A stretch of 64,000 bases of DNA from assembly GCF_022440845.1 (NCBI RefSeq), contig NZ_JAKNTO010000001.1, positions 2,914,001 through 2,978,000 of the forward strand. Direction: 5' to 3'. A program made the position numbers and the translations under genes. A model generated the notes under the pieces. That model did not search any database and was not told the DNA's origin. It worked only from the letters and a program-made list of their open reading frames with translations. Source of the stretch: Ruminococcus sp. OA3 (GTDB taxonomy: Bacteria; Bacillota; Clostridia; Lachnospirales; Lachnospiraceae). Position 1 is the first letter of the stretch; the number at the start of each line of letters is the position of its first letter. Below, piece by piece: positions 9,022-18,304 of this stretch.

Positions 9022-9702
9022 ATGATAGGTACAATCGTAAACACAGGAACTATCCTCCTTGGCAGTGTTCTCGGAAGTGCGCTGAAAAAAGGAATCCACG
9101 AAAAATACCAGGGGGCTCTGTACAATGCCATGGGGCTTGCCGCCGTAGGGCTTGGTATCAATTCCATTGTTGGAAATATGTCAGACAGCAGCTACCCTGT
9201 TCTTTTTATCGTAAGCCTTGCGCTCGGCTGTCTGGCTGGTACGGTTCTCAATATCGATGGTAAATTCAACCAGCTGGTCGGACGTCTCGGAAAATCCGAA
9301 CTCAGCCAGGGTCTTTCTACCGGAATCCTGCTCTACTGCATTGGCAGTCTTTCTATTCTGGGTCCAATACAGAGCGCCCTGTACGGGGATCACACGTTTC
9401 TTTTTACGAATGCAACTCTTGATTTTGTCACTTCCACAGTGCTCGCTTCCACATACGGAATCGGCATGGCACTTGCAGCGCCTGTTTTATTCTGCTGGCA
9501 GGGTCTGATCTATCTGTGTGCCACATACCTACAGAATTTTCTTACTGATTCCCTTATGGCGGAGGTTACAATCGTTGGAGGGTTTTTAATTGCCGCGTCA
9601 GGTCTGGGGATCCTTAAAATCAAAGACTGCAAGACGCTGAATATGCTTCCGGCTCTGCTGGTACCAGTCATATTCTTTTTGATCCTAAAGTTTATCTTAT
9701 AA
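9022..9702 (+). CDS. DUF554 (YdfK-type) integral membrane protein
   Basis: This 226-residue protein opens with MIGTIVNTGTILLGSVLGS and has six or seven hydrophobic helices (for example LFIVSLALGCLAGTVL, LSTGILLYCIGSLSILGP, GIGMALAAPVLFCW). The pattern and length fit the DUF554 family, whose function is unknown; a transport role is only a guess. AAAGGAA precedes the ATG. It probably has its own MerR-controlled promoter, making it a plausible drug- or stress-induced membrane protein. Confidence 0.88.
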   Translation: MIGTIVNTGTILLGSVLGSALKKGIHEKYQGALYNAMGLAAVGLGINSIVGNMSDSSYPVLFIVSLALGCLAGTVLNIDGKFNQLVGRLGKSELSQGLSTGILLYCIGSLSILGPIQSALYGDHTFLFTNATLDFVTSTVLASTYGIGMALAAPVLFCWQGLIYLCATYLQNFLTDSLMAEVTIVGGFLIAASGLGILKIKDCKTLNMLPALLVPVIFFLILKFIL

Positions 9703-9709
9703 AGATAAC

Positions 9710-9768
9710 CCGGACACTCGCCTGCAAGTTCACATAATTTTATTATGCAACCCATGCGCCATGTCCGG
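9710..9768. other. Nested inverted repeats between convergent genes
   Basis: CCGGACA (9710-9716) pairs with TGTCCGG (9762-9768), and inside it CATAAT pairs with ATTATG around TTT (9732-9746). It lies between the convergent DUF554 and yneA-like genes. The T tracts are poor, so it is an uncertain terminator. Confidence 0.35.
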
Positions 9769-9795
9769 ATTATTAATGTGAGATAAACAGAAAAA

Positions 9796-10131
9796 TCAGT
9801 TATGTTTCAATGAATAATAGGGTACGCAAATATGACTTCCCTGCTGAAGTTTTGTCCCGTGAAGTCCATTGATGTCCTGAATTTCAGAAATGTACGCCTC
9901 AACTGATCTATATTCATCTGTCATATACTCCTGTGCAATACTCCACAGACTTTCCCCGCGCTCAACATAGTGACTGGTATAATATTTATAAGTAATCTTG
10001 GAAATATCACTCTGCGCACCAATTTTATCTGCGCTGAATTGAATCAGTACCGCACTTAGTATCAGGAAGGATACCGCTGTCACGGTCAACTGGATTCTTC
10101 TTCTGTTTCTTGTACGCCTTCTCCTCTTCAT
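9796..10131 (-). CDS. LysM-domain membrane protein, YneA-like division inhibitor
   Basis: This 111-residue protein has a very basic N-terminus (MKRRRRTRNRRR), one membrane helix (~15-34) and an extracytoplasmic LysM module (~52-105: YVERGESLWSIAQEYM, IQDINGLHGTKLQQGSHICVP). Size, topology and divergence from lexA match YneA, which blocks cell division during the SOS response in Bacillus and relatives. Its promoter is near-consensus, with LexA-like boxes within and downstream of it, so it should be tightly SOS-controlled. GGAGG precedes the ATG. Function as a division inhibitor is inferred from position and architecture. Confidence 0.82.
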   Translation of the reverse strand: MKRRRRTRNRRRIQLTVTAVSFLILSAVLIQFSADKIGAQSDISKITYKYYTSHYVERGESLWSIAQEYMTDEYRSVEAYISEIQDINGLHGTKLQQGSHICVPYYSLKHN

Positions 10132-10163
10132 GTGATGGCCTCCCTCATTTGTACGAGTTCATG

Positions 10164-10265
10164 CGAACATATTTTCGCAAACATTTGTTCTGTATGGTTA
10201 TTATACTACCCAGAACAAATGTTTGTCAAGGCGTTTTTCGAACAAACATTCCGAATATCTGTTTG
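10164..10265. promoter_or_regulatory. Cluster of up to five LexA-box-like sites
   Basis: Against the Gram-positive consensus CGAACRNRYGTTYG I see CGAACATATTTTCG (10164-10177), CAAACATTTGTTCT (10178-10191), AGAACAAATGTTTG (10212-10225), CGAACAAACATTCC (10239-10252) and CGAATATCTGTTTG (10252-10265). The first and third differ at one position, the others at more. The first two abut. The third lies between the -35 and -10 of the yneA-like gene, and the fifth overlaps the lexA -35. Confidence 0.75.
10200..10229 (-). promoter_or_regulatory. Promoter of the yneA-like gene
   Basis: On the reverse strand TTGACA (10224-10229) and TATAAT (10200-10205) are both perfect hexamers with an 18-bp spacer. A LexA-like box fills the spacer and two more follow the -10. 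Confidence 0.8.
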
Positions 10266-10291
10266 CAATATGTGAGCTTATATGCTATGAT
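10263..10291 (+). promoter_or_regulatory. lexA promoter
   Basis: TTGCAA (10263-10268), a 17-bp spacer and TATGAT (10286-10291) lie just upstream of lexA. A LexA-like box overlaps the -35, which fits autorepression. Confidence 0.7.
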
Positions 10292-10323
10292 AAAAGTAAT
10301 AAAAAACATGGAGGGCAGTGTAT

Positions 10324-10947
10324 ATGGCCTATGGTAAGATAAGCAAAAAACAACAGGAAATCCTCGATTACATAAAAAGTGAGATTATCAACCGCGGATT
10401 TCCGCCTGCGGTCCGTGAAATCTGCGAGGCCGTCAATCTGAAGTCAACATCCTCCGTTCACTCCCATCTGGAAACACTGGAAAAGAACGGTTATATCCGC
10501 AGAGACCCTACCAAACCACGTGCAATCGAGATTCTGGACGATAATTTCAACACAGCACGCTGTGAAATGGTCAATGTCCCTGTCGTAGGGCGTGTGGCTG
10601 CCGGTGAACCTATTCTTGCGGTTGAAAATATTGAGAATTATTTTCCGATTCCTGCAGAACATATGCCGAAATCTGACGCATTTATTCTGGAAATTCATGG
10701 TGAAAGTATGATTAACGCAGGTATCCTCGACGGAGATTACGTGCTGGTGCAGAGCCAGCACACAGCTGACAACGGAAACATGGTTGTCGCTCTGATCGAC
10801 GATTCAGCAACCGTCAAAACATTTTATAAAGAAAACGGATATTACCGCCTGCAGCCTGAGAATGATGATATGGAGCCTATCATCGTAGAAGAAGGTCTTG
10901 AAATCCTTGGAAAAGTAGTCGGCGTGATGAGATTTATGAAATCCTGA
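10324..10947 (+). CDS. lexA: SOS repressor LexA
   Basis: This 207-residue protein is a complete LexA. Residues 1-70 are the winged HTH (KISKKQQEILDYIK, STSSVHSHLETLEKNGYI). The self-cleavage bond is A93-G94 in GRVAAGEP. The Ser-Lys catalytic dyad is S128 (EIHGESM) and K165 (SATVKTFYKE). RecA-stimulated autocleavage inactivates it and derepresses SOS genes. ATG 10324 is chosen over GTG 10318 because GGAGGG lies 8 bases upstream. It is divergent from the yneA-like gene, as in Bacillus. Confidence 0.96.
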   Translation: MAYGKISKKQQEILDYIKSEIINRGFPPAVREICEAVNLKSTSSVHSHLETLEKNGYIRRDPTKPRAIEILDDNFNTARCEMVNVPVVGRVAAGEPILAVENIENYFPIPAEHMPKSDAFILEIHGESMINAGILDGDYVLVQSQHTADNGNMVVALIDDSATVKTFYKENGYYRLQPENDDMEPIIVEEGLEILGKVVGVMRFMKS

Positions 10948-10956
10948 TAAAAAATA

Positions 10957-11025
10957 AAAACACAGGTGCAAAGTGAACGGACATCTTCGAAGGATCCGCA
11001 TACATTGTTCCTGTGTTTTCGTTTT
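10957..11025. terminator. Bidirectional terminator between lexA and rsfS
   Basis: AAAACACAGG (10957-10966) pairs with CCTGTGTTTT (11010-11019), flanked by T-rich sequence on both strands. The long internal loop (43 bases) may fold further. Confidence 0.65.
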
Positions 11026-11055
11026 ATGCTCGTTTTACAAAACAGCTTCTCTTCA

Positions 11056-11409
11056 TCAATCTTCCAGAGAAGCTACAGATACAGAAGTTCCGTCTCTCCA
11101 GATTCTTTCCAGGTCATAGAATAAACGGTTTTCCTCATCAAAAATGTGTATCACCAGGTCACCGTAATCCATTAAAATCCAGTTTGCATTCTGGTAACCT
11201 TCGATCTGTTTCGGACGACTTCCGGCTTTCTCCAGCATCTCTTCTACATTTTCAGCCAGTGCCTGAACCTGACTGCGGTTCGTACCGCTTGCAATAATGA
11301 AATAATCAGCAAGTGTAGACACCTGTTCAATGTCGATCACTTTGATATCCACTGCTTTCTTATCTTCCAATGCCAGGCAGGCTGTTCTTGCCATATCTTT
11401 TCCCGTCAT
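11056..11409 (-). CDS. rsfS: Ribosomal silencing factor RsfS
   Basis: This 117-residue protein of the RsfS/Iojap family binds L14 on the large subunit and blocks joining with 30S under starvation. Family motifs are visible: DIKVIDIEQVSTLADYFII, GTNRSQVQALAENVEE, NWILMDYGDLVIHIF. It is the last gene of the obgE-yhbY-nadD-yqeK-rsfS run and ends before the bidirectional terminator shared with lexA. Confidence 0.95.
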   Translation of the reverse strand: MTGKDMARTACLALEDKKAVDIKVIDIEQVSTLADYFIIASGTNRSQVQALAENVEEMLEKAGSRPKQIEGYQNANWILMDYGDLVIHIFDEENRLFYDLERIWRDGTSVSVASLED

Positions 11410-11422
11410 TTAATTTTCTCCT

Positions 11423-12013
11423 TTATCCCTGATTATGCAGATTGCAATAATACTCATATGCACTTTCTGTAACAGTATCGATTTCTTTTTCAACTGTTTT
11501 CAGATACGCCAGCGTGTCATGAAGTATCATATACATACATTCATCCAAATCTCTGAACGCCATTTTTCGGATTTCATCAAGCCGCGGGGCCTTATATCGC
11601 CCGGGTTCAATGTAATCTGCAATATAAATGATTTTTTCCAGTACCGTCATAGCCGCTTTTCCCGTAGTATGCCACGTAATAGCGGAAAGTACTTCCGGGT
11701 CTCGGATGTCAAACTTTTTTTTCGCAAGATGTGCGCCAAGTTTTGCATGCAGCATGTATGGATGCGTCATCTCATAGTGAGATGCCGTAATTCCGTATTT
11801 TCCGCATAACCGCAGTTTTTTTTCATCCGGTATACACTTTGCACAGTCGTGCAAAAGCCCCGCGAGCTGCAGCTTAACAGGATCTCCGCCGTGAACCATG
11901 CCCATACATACGGCCGTGTACATAACGCCTGTCGTATGTTGAAAACGCTGGCGGTCCAGATGGTTTTTCAATTTTCTTTCCAGCTTTATTAAATCATACT
12001 TTTGTTCTGCCAC
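11423..12013 (-). CDS. yqeK: YqeK-family HD-domain hydrolase
   Basis: A 196-residue HD-superfamily protein with metal-binding motifs RFQHTTGVMY, AGLLHDCAK, and a further SAITWHTTGK plus IADYIEPGR. The YqeK family hydrolyses diadenosine tetraphosphate (Ap4A) symmetrically, as shown for Gram-positive members. It sits between nadD and rsfS, the standard firmicute order, with gaps of 13 and 18 bases. Confidence 0.93.
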   Translation of the reverse strand: MAEQKYDLIKLERKLKNHLDRQRFQHTTGVMYTAVCMGMVHGGDPVKLQLAGLLHDCAKCIPDEKKLRLCGKYGITASHYEMTHPYMLHAKLGAHLAKKKFDIRDPEVLSAITWHTTGKAAMTVLEKIIYIADYIEPGRYKAPRLDEIRKMAFRDLDECMYMILHDTLAYLKTVEKEIDTVTESAYEYYCNLHNQG

Positions 12014-12031
12014 GATGTCACCTCTTATTAC

Positions 12032-12646
12032 CTACCGGTAAATCCGGTTTTCATAGATATAATCAATTACCCGGTTCGGTACATAATACTTTATCGTACG
12101 TTCTTCCTCAATCCATGAGCGCAGCATCTGAGATGAAACATCAATGTTCAGGCTGTCCAGCTTCAGAAAACTGCCGCTGTACTTCTGCGAAAGACGTTTC
12201 ATCTCAGCAACTATTTTTTCATCCATTGTGTGGTCCCGCGTCGCAACAACAATTTTAGCCGCCGCACAGATTCTTTCTGGTTCTTTCCAGGTCTCAAAAT
12301 TAAACAGCGAGTCCGCACCAATGATGAAATAATACTCATTTTCCGGGTATTCTTCATTCAGCCGTTCAAGTGTTCTAAAAGTATACGTGTAGCCATCCTC
12401 ATTCATCTCCACAAGCGATAATTCAAAATGAGGATTATCCGAGATCGCACGTGCAACCATCTCCACCCGCTGCTCGTCAGTCGCACGGCCTCTGCGGTTC
12501 TTCTTATGCGGCGGATTACCTGCCGGCAAAAAAAGAACTTTTTCCAGACCAAACTGTTCGTATGCAGTTTCACCCAGAATCAAATGTCCAACGTGAATCG
12601 GATCAAAGGTTCCTCCCATGATACCGATTTTTTGTTCTTTTTGCAT
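12032..12646 (-). CDS. nadD: Nicotinate-nucleotide adenylyltransferase
   Basis: NadD joins nicotinate mononucleotide and ATP to make deamido-NAD in NAD synthesis. The 204-residue sequence has the nucleotidyltransferase motif GGTFDPIHVGHL near the N-terminus, FLPAGNPPHKK, YYFIIGADSLFNFETWKEP, and SSQMLRSWI near the C-terminus, where ISSTxIR is usual. It is followed at 18 bases by yqeK and preceded at 5 bases by yhbY. Confidence 0.95.
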   Translation of the reverse strand: MQKEQKIGIMGGTFDPIHVGHLILGETAYEQFGLEKVLFLPAGNPPHKKNRRGRATDEQRVEMVARAISDNPHFELSLVEMNEDGYTYTFRTLERLNEEYPENEYYFIIGADSLFNFETWKEPERICAAAKIVVATRDHTMDEKIVAEMKRLSQKYSGSFLKLDSLNIDVSSQMLRSWIEEERTIKYYVPNRVIDYIYENRIYR

Positions 12647-12651
12647 ATTCT

Positions 12652-12948
12652 TTATCTCCGGGGCAGCTCAATCTTTTTCCTGTCATCCTTACCCTCTTTG
12701 TAAAGTACGATTTTTCTGCCAATCACCTGAACAACTTCTGACTGTGTGCGTTCCGCCAGTACCTGAGCGATCGCTTTCGGATCATCCATACAGTTTTTCA
12801 GCACGTTGATCTTGATCAGTTCCCGTGCTTCCAAAGCTTCAGCCACAGATGAAGTATTTTCGGGTGTCAGGGTTGACTTTCCGATCTGCAGGATTGGATC
12901 CATCGTCATGGCAAGGCCCTTTAAATAAGCTCTTTGTTTACTTGTCAT
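12652..12948 (-). CDS. yhbY: YhbY-family CRM-domain RNA-binding protein
   Basis: A 98-residue single CRM domain: MTSKQRAYLKGLAMTMDPI, QIGKSTLT, ELIKINVLKN and VVQVIGRKIVLYKE. In bacteria YhbY associates with pre-50S particles. It lies between obgE and nadD with only a few bases either side. Confidence 0.93.
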   Translation of the reverse strand: MTSKQRAYLKGLAMTMDPILQIGKSTLTPENTSSVAEALEARELIKINVLKNCMDDPKAIAQVLAERTQSEVVQVIGRKIVLYKEGKDDRKKIELPRR

Positions 12949-12956
12949 ACTTACTC

Positions 12957-14311
<1,355 letters not shown>

Positions 14312-14316
14312 AAGCA

Positions 14317-14601
14317 TTACTCTGATACTGGAACGATAGAAACCTGTTTCTTATCTCTTCCTTTTCTTTCGAATCTTACAACACCGTCTGTCAATGCAAA
14401 CAGTGTATCATCTTTACCGCGTCCTACATTCACACCTGGATGAATTCTTGTTCCGCGCTGTCTGTAAAGGATATTCCCTGCTTTTACAAACTGTCCATCG
14501 GCTCTTTTTGCACCTAACCTCTTGGATTCAGAATCTCTGCCGTTCTTGGTAGAACCAACACCTTTTTTATGTGCGAATAACTGAAGGTTCATTTTCAACA
14601 T
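14317..14601 (-). CDS. rpmA: 50S ribosomal protein L27, with Prp-cleaved N-terminal extension
   Basis: This 94-residue L27 starts [10 protein letters not shown], then [14 protein letters not shown]. In Firmicutes the residues before HKKG form an extension removed by the Prp protease (cleavage after LxLFA/FFA), which frees the mature N-terminus that reaches the peptidyl-transferase centre. The prp gene is directly upstream. A strong AAGGAGGTG precedes the ATG. Confidence 0.97.
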   Translation of the reverse strand: MLKMNLQLFAHKKGVGSTKNGRDSESKRLGAKRADGQFVKAGNILYRQRGTRIHPGVNVGRGKDDTLFALTDGVVRFERKGRDKKQVSIVPVSE

Positions 14602-14605
14602 GTCC

Positions 14606-14926
14606 TTACACCTCCTTCGTTGTTATCTCTATAAACTTATTTCCATAATTCTTCTGGATTTCTTCCAGACCCAACACCAGAGAATCAAGCAGCAGCTGTG
14701 CTCTGTCACTCACCGGCTGTGTCAGATGAAATTCCAGATATCCATCATCCTGCCCGCCTTCGAAATGATCTTCCGTAAACGTCTCGATGGAATTCAGCGT
14801 ATTGATCGTCAATGCCGAAACCGCTGCACATACAATGTCATTGCCATATGCGCCGAAGCCTGCATGTCCTTTAGATTCAATACCGATACACTTGTTATTG
14901 TTCACAAAAACCGTAATCTCAATCAT
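14606..14926 (-). CDS. prp: Ribosomal-processing cysteine protease Prp
   Basis: This 106-residue protein (YsxB/Prp) carries the catalytic His in [11 protein letters not shown] and Cys in [11 protein letters not shown]. It cleaves the N-terminal extension of L27. It is located between rplU and rpmA, as is usual in Firmicutes, 4 bases from rpmA. Confidence 0.95.
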   Translation of the reverse strand: MIEITVFVNNNKCIGIESKGHAGFGAYGNDIVCAAVSALTINTLNSIETFTEDHFEGGQDDGYLEFHLTQPVSDRAQLLLDSLVLGLEEIQKNYGNKFIEITTKEV

Positions 14927-14939
14927 AACAATTCAAAAA

Positions 14940-15245
14940 TTAAGCGTTGATTTTTTCAATCTTAACTTTTGTAAACTGCTGTCTGTGACCGTTTTTCTTG
15001 TGATAACCAGTTTTTCTTTTGTACTTATAGATTACGACTTTTTTAGCTTTTCCGTTCTCAACGACAGAAGCAGTTACGCTTGCATTTGCTACATCGGAAC
15101 CAACTTTTAAACCATCGTTGTTCACTGCAAGTACATCATCAAATGTAACAGTTTCACCCGCTTGTGCACCAAGTTTTTCCACTCTAATGATATCGCCTTC
15201 GGCTACTTTGTACTGTTTACCACCTGTTGCAATAATTGCGTACAT
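14940..15245 (-). CDS. rplU: 50S ribosomal protein L21
   Basis: A 101-residue L21: [18 protein letters not shown] at the N-terminus and [19 protein letters not shown] at the basic C-terminus. ATG 15245 is chosen because AGGAGGT precedes it and the family starts at MYAII; a longer frame upstream is part of the leader. It is the first gene of the rplU-prp-rpmA unit. Confidence 0.97.
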   Translation of the reverse strand: MYAIIATGGKQYKVAEGDIIRVEKLGAQAGETVTFDDVLAVNNDGLKVGSDVANASVTASVVENGKAKKVVIYKYKRKTGYHKKNGHRQQFTKVKIEKINA

Positions 15246-15325
15246 ATGGCACCTCCTATTATCATTACTCGCCAGATATGGTGGTTTCTGAAACAAAACA
15301 CTTATAACCTCTCTGTGCGGCATAC
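15246..15325 (-). ncRNA. Probable L21 autoregulatory leader
   Basis: The untranslated region between the promoter and rplU contains GCCGCACAG, GAGGTTATAAGTGT and GGCGAGTAATGATAA just before the Shine-Dalgarno. These resemble the conserved blocks of the firmicute L21 leader as I remember them. It would let L21 repress its own operon. Confidence 0.5.
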
Positions 15326-15331
15326 TCTATG

Positions 15332-15360
15332 ATAATACCACAGGCGTGTCTTTTCGTCAA
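15332..15360 (-). promoter_or_regulatory. rplU operon promoter
   Basis: Reverse strand TTGACG (15355-15360), a 17-bp spacer, then TATTAT (15332-15337). This places transcription start near 15325, about 80 bases before rplU. Confidence 0.7.
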
Positions 15361-15396
15361 GAAATTCTTCCTGATATTTTCATTTTTTCACCCTTT

Positions 15397-16233
15397 TTAA
15401 ACAACGATCCTCTCAATTCTGCGCAGTTTTTCGTTAAGATCATAGTAGAACATGTACTGCTGCAGGATTCCCCCGTATCCGCTATATTTATCATGGGGGA
15501 ATCCCTGTGGATAATGAACCTCCAGAATTTTTTTTATATGGGTGTCAATCGGGAACGCATCGATATGATAAAGGCCAAACAGACAAATACAGTCCGCCAC
15601 CTTACTGCCAATACCATACTGCTCTGTCAGCTTTTTGTGCGCGGTTTCATAATCCGCAGGCTTCAGATCTTCAAGGTTCAGGCTTCCTTCCAGGACAGCC
15701 CTGGCTGTACGGTAAATATATTTGTCGCGGTATCCAAGTCCCAGTGTTTTCAAAACCGCCATATTGCCCTGCACAATGGCCTCCGGGCCCGGAAAGGTGT
15801 AATACTGTGTTCCGTTCTCCGCAGTCCGGTCCTCCCCCAGTTTTCTGCACAGAAGATCTACGCTTCTTCTGATTCTGGTGATATTGTTGTTCTGGGATAT
15901 CAGGAAAGTAACGATCATTTCCCATAAGTCCTGCCTCAGTATTCTTATCCCCCATCCAAACCTTACGGCTTCAGTAAGGTAAGGATCCCCGGGGTCAACA
16001 GATGCTTTTATTATCCCATAGTCCGTATGCAGATCCAGATATTTTTCCCAGACCTCCTGAAAATCCCTCTCAGAACACGAAAAAGAAAACAGATCTCCTT
16101 CCTGCCCGATTTCCAGATACCGCCCTGAAGCCACAAGAGAATAAATTTTCTCCTGTTTTTCCTCCATCCGGAAACATTGTCCTGACTTCGCAATCTGCTT
16201 CAGATCCATATCCGGGATTTTCTTTTTCAGCAT
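15397..16233 (-). CDS. 8-oxoguanine DNA glycosylase, OGG1 type
   Basis: A 278-residue HhH-GPD protein. An N-terminal OGG-like domain (SGQCFRMEE) is followed by the helix-hairpin-helix (YGIGSKVADCICLFGL) holding the catalytic lysine, and by the essential aspartate in AFPIDTHIKKI. It removes 8-oxoguanine and nicks DNA by its lyase activity. It overlaps the degV gene by 7 bases as the last gene of the operon starting at 20853. Confidence 0.9.
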   Translation of the reverse strand: MLKKKIPDMDLKQIAKSGQCFRMEEKQEKIYSLVASGRYLEIGQEGDLFSFSCSERDFQEVWEKYLDLHTDYGIIKASVDPGDPYLTEAVRFGWGIRILRQDLWEMIVTFLISQNNNITRIRRSVDLLCRKLGEDRTAENGTQYYTFPGPEAIVQGNMAVLKTLGLGYRDKYIYRTARAVLEGSLNLEDLKPADYETAHKKLTEQYGIGSKVADCICLFGLYHIDAFPIDTHIKKILEVHYPQGFPHDKYSGYGGILQQYMFYYDLNEKLRRIERIVV

Positions 16234-17114
16234 TTAAAACCCCGGTCCATTTTTTTAGAGGAGGCAATCGCCAGTGATCCAGGGCCTATATGACAGGCAA
16301 CGCTCAGAGAAAGAGGATTAACGATCACATCAATGTCAGGAAATGCTTCTTCAATTTCCTGCTTAAAACGTATGGCTTCGTCTTCATTTGCCGTGTGAGC
16401 AACAGCCAGGTGCATCTCTTTTCTGACTGCTGCATCCAGAAAGCGGGTGTCAAAATCTTTTTTCATGGCATCCAGCATGGTCTTTTTTGCCTGCTTCTGG
16501 CCGCGCACTTTTGCATATGCGTCCAGCTTTTCTCCCTGAATCTGCAGCACCGGTTTCAGATTCAGAACTGTGCCGATCATAGCTGCAGCCGGGGTGATGC
16601 GTCCGCCTTTTTTCAAATATTTCAGCGTATCAACCATAATATAGATACTTGACTGAAACTTCTCATTTTCCAGAATTTCTTTAATCTGCGCGCCGGTCAT
16701 ACCCGCCTCAGCCAGTTCAAGTGCATCCATGACAGACTGGCGCTGTGTCACTGATATCCTCTGGTTATCAACAACATGCACTTTCCCCGCGTAAGTATCC
16801 TCCAACGCAAGCGCTGTCGCCGTCGCACAGGTCGCGCTGAGTCCGCTCGACATTGGGATATGAACAATCTCATGATATTCTCTCAGCAGTTTGTCCCACA
16901 GTTCCATCACTTCTCCCGGTGACGGCTGTGATGTTGATACATCAATGTCATCTGCAAGGTGTTCATAAAACTGTTCCTGTGTCAGATCGATGTCCTCATA
17001 GTGAATCTGTCCATTGATAAAAAAAGGCATGGCAATGACACTGATCCCCAGTACCTTCGCTTCCTTCTGTGTTATACCGCTGTTGCTGTCCGTAACAACC
17101 GCAACTTTGTTCAT
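16227..17114 (-). CDS. DegV-family fatty-acid-binding protein (FakB-like)
   Basis: A 295-residue DegV protein with VVTDSNSGITQ at the N-terminus, MSSGLSATCATA, the VVDN motif, and the C-terminal HIGPGSLAI. DegV/FakB proteins bind a fatty acid that the kinase FakA phosphorylates. A FakA-like kinase (yloV) lies elsewhere in this window at 59165-60820, so the two could work together. The start overlaps the RNase gene stop by 4 bases. Confidence 0.92.
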   Translation of the reverse strand: MNKVAVVTDSNSGITQKEAKVLGISVIAMPFFINGQIHYEDIDLTQEQFYEHLADDIDVSTSQPSPGEVMELWDKLLREYHEIVHIPMSSGLSATCATATALALEDTYAGKVHVVDNQRISVTQRQSVMDALELAEAGMTGAQIKEILENEKFQSSIYIMVDTLKYLKKGGRITPAAAMIGTVLNLKPVLQIQGEKLDAYAKVRGQKQAKKTMLDAMKKDFDTRFLDAAVRKEMHLAVAHTANEDEAIRFKQEIEEAFPDIDVIVNPLSLSVACHIGPGSLAIASSKKMDRGFKC

Positions 17115-18304
17115 ACGTCGCCCTCCTTGGCACCTCTTAATGTACTGATTTGTTCGTGCAGGGATTTCCTGGTCTTTTTTCTCGTGATCTCTACTATCTG
17201 CAGACGTGTCATATCTATGACATTCGTCTTGACCGGATCTTTTTTGCAGCAGGCTGACAGCACATGCAGCAGCTCATCCTGATGATCCGGATTATCCATA
17301 TTAATAAAATCAACTAAAATAATACCATATAAATTACGAATACGCAATTGCCTGGCAATCTCTCTGGCTGCTTCCAGATTGATTTTCCGGTAAGTTTCAG
17401 AAGCCTTCTTTTTCCCGCTGTATTTTCCGCTGTTTACATCGATGGCAACAAATGCCTCCGTCTGCTGAATCACCAGAAAGCCCCCGCTCCTAAGCCAGAT
17501 TTTCTGCCTCAGGGCATTCGAGACTTCTCTTTCCAGCGAAAAAAGCTTATGCAGAGGAAGCAGCCTGTCTTCATAGAACTGCAGCATTCGTGAACTTCCA
17601 GGCTGATATTCAGTCAGATAACTGTTAATACTTTCATATATTTCCGGAATATCTGTGATAAACTTTTCGAGTTCTCCATCTTTTAGATTTTTCAGTTCCT
17701 GGATGTAATATGGGACTGCCTGTTCTACCAGTGAGTAGCAGGTCCGTGTCCGGCCTTTTAACAATACAGTATCCAGCCTCTGGTACAGTTCGGATAACTC
17801 TTTCAGTATCTCTTCTTCAGAAGCACCTGCGGCATTGGTGCGCATGATAATACCACAGTCCTCTCTTTTATATGGCTCCATCCATTTTTTCAGACTGCGG
17901 CGTACATCCCTGTCCAGCCTGGAAGAGATCCCCAGCTCTTTTCTTCCGAGCGTAACTACCATGAATTTTCCAGCCAGATTCAGATTGACTGTAACTTTTG
18001 GCACCTTTGATTTTAATGCCTCCTGCTCCACCTGCACTAAAAGTTCATCTCCTGCCTTCAGGCCCCTGGTTTCACACTCATCCAGTGAAAGATAACACGG
18101 GAAATTAGGTTTGATATCAATAAAAGCACCTTTGATTTCCGGCATCACCTTGTTTACTTTTCCAATGTAAATATTGCCCAGAATGGTATCGTCCTCCAGT
18201 GGATGAACCTGAAGCTCCAAAACTCCGGTTTCATCCAGAACCGCCATAACCCGGCATTTCGTATCGTAAATGGAAAAGCCGGTCAGTATCAGTTTCTTAC
18301 CCAA
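17111..18304 (-). CDS. rng: Ribonuclease E/G family endoribonuclease
   Basis: A 397-residue RNase E/G-type enzyme. It has an N-terminal S1-like RNA-binding part (~40-110: GNIYIGKVNKVMPEIKGAFI), the DNase-I-like catalytic domain with metal-binding aspartates in FVAIDVNSGKYSGKK and ILVDFINMDN, and a short C-terminus. It is shorter than E. coli RNase G (~489) and I see no CPxC zinc-link. It probably cuts single-stranded RNA in mRNA decay or rRNA maturation. It overlaps both neighbours. Confidence 0.9.
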   Translation of the reverse strand: MGKKLILTGFSIYDTKCRVMAVLDETGVLELQVHPLEDDTILGNIYIGKVNKVMPEIKGAFIDIKPNFPCYLSLDECETRGLKAGDELLVQVEQEALKSKVPKVTVNLNLAGKFMVVTLGRKELGISSRLDRDVRRSLKKWMEPYKREDCGIIMRTNAAGASEEEILKELSELYQRLDTVLLKGRTRTCYSLVEQAVPYYIQELKNLKDGELEKFITDIPEIYESINSYLTEYQPGSSRMLQFYEDRLLPLHKLFSLEREVSNALRQKIWLRSGGFLVIQQTEAFVAIDVNSGKYSGKKKASETYRKINLEAAREIARQLRIRNLYGIILVDFINMDNPDHQDELLHVLSACCKKDPVKTNVIDMTRLQIVEITRKKTRKSLHEQISTLRGAKEGDV

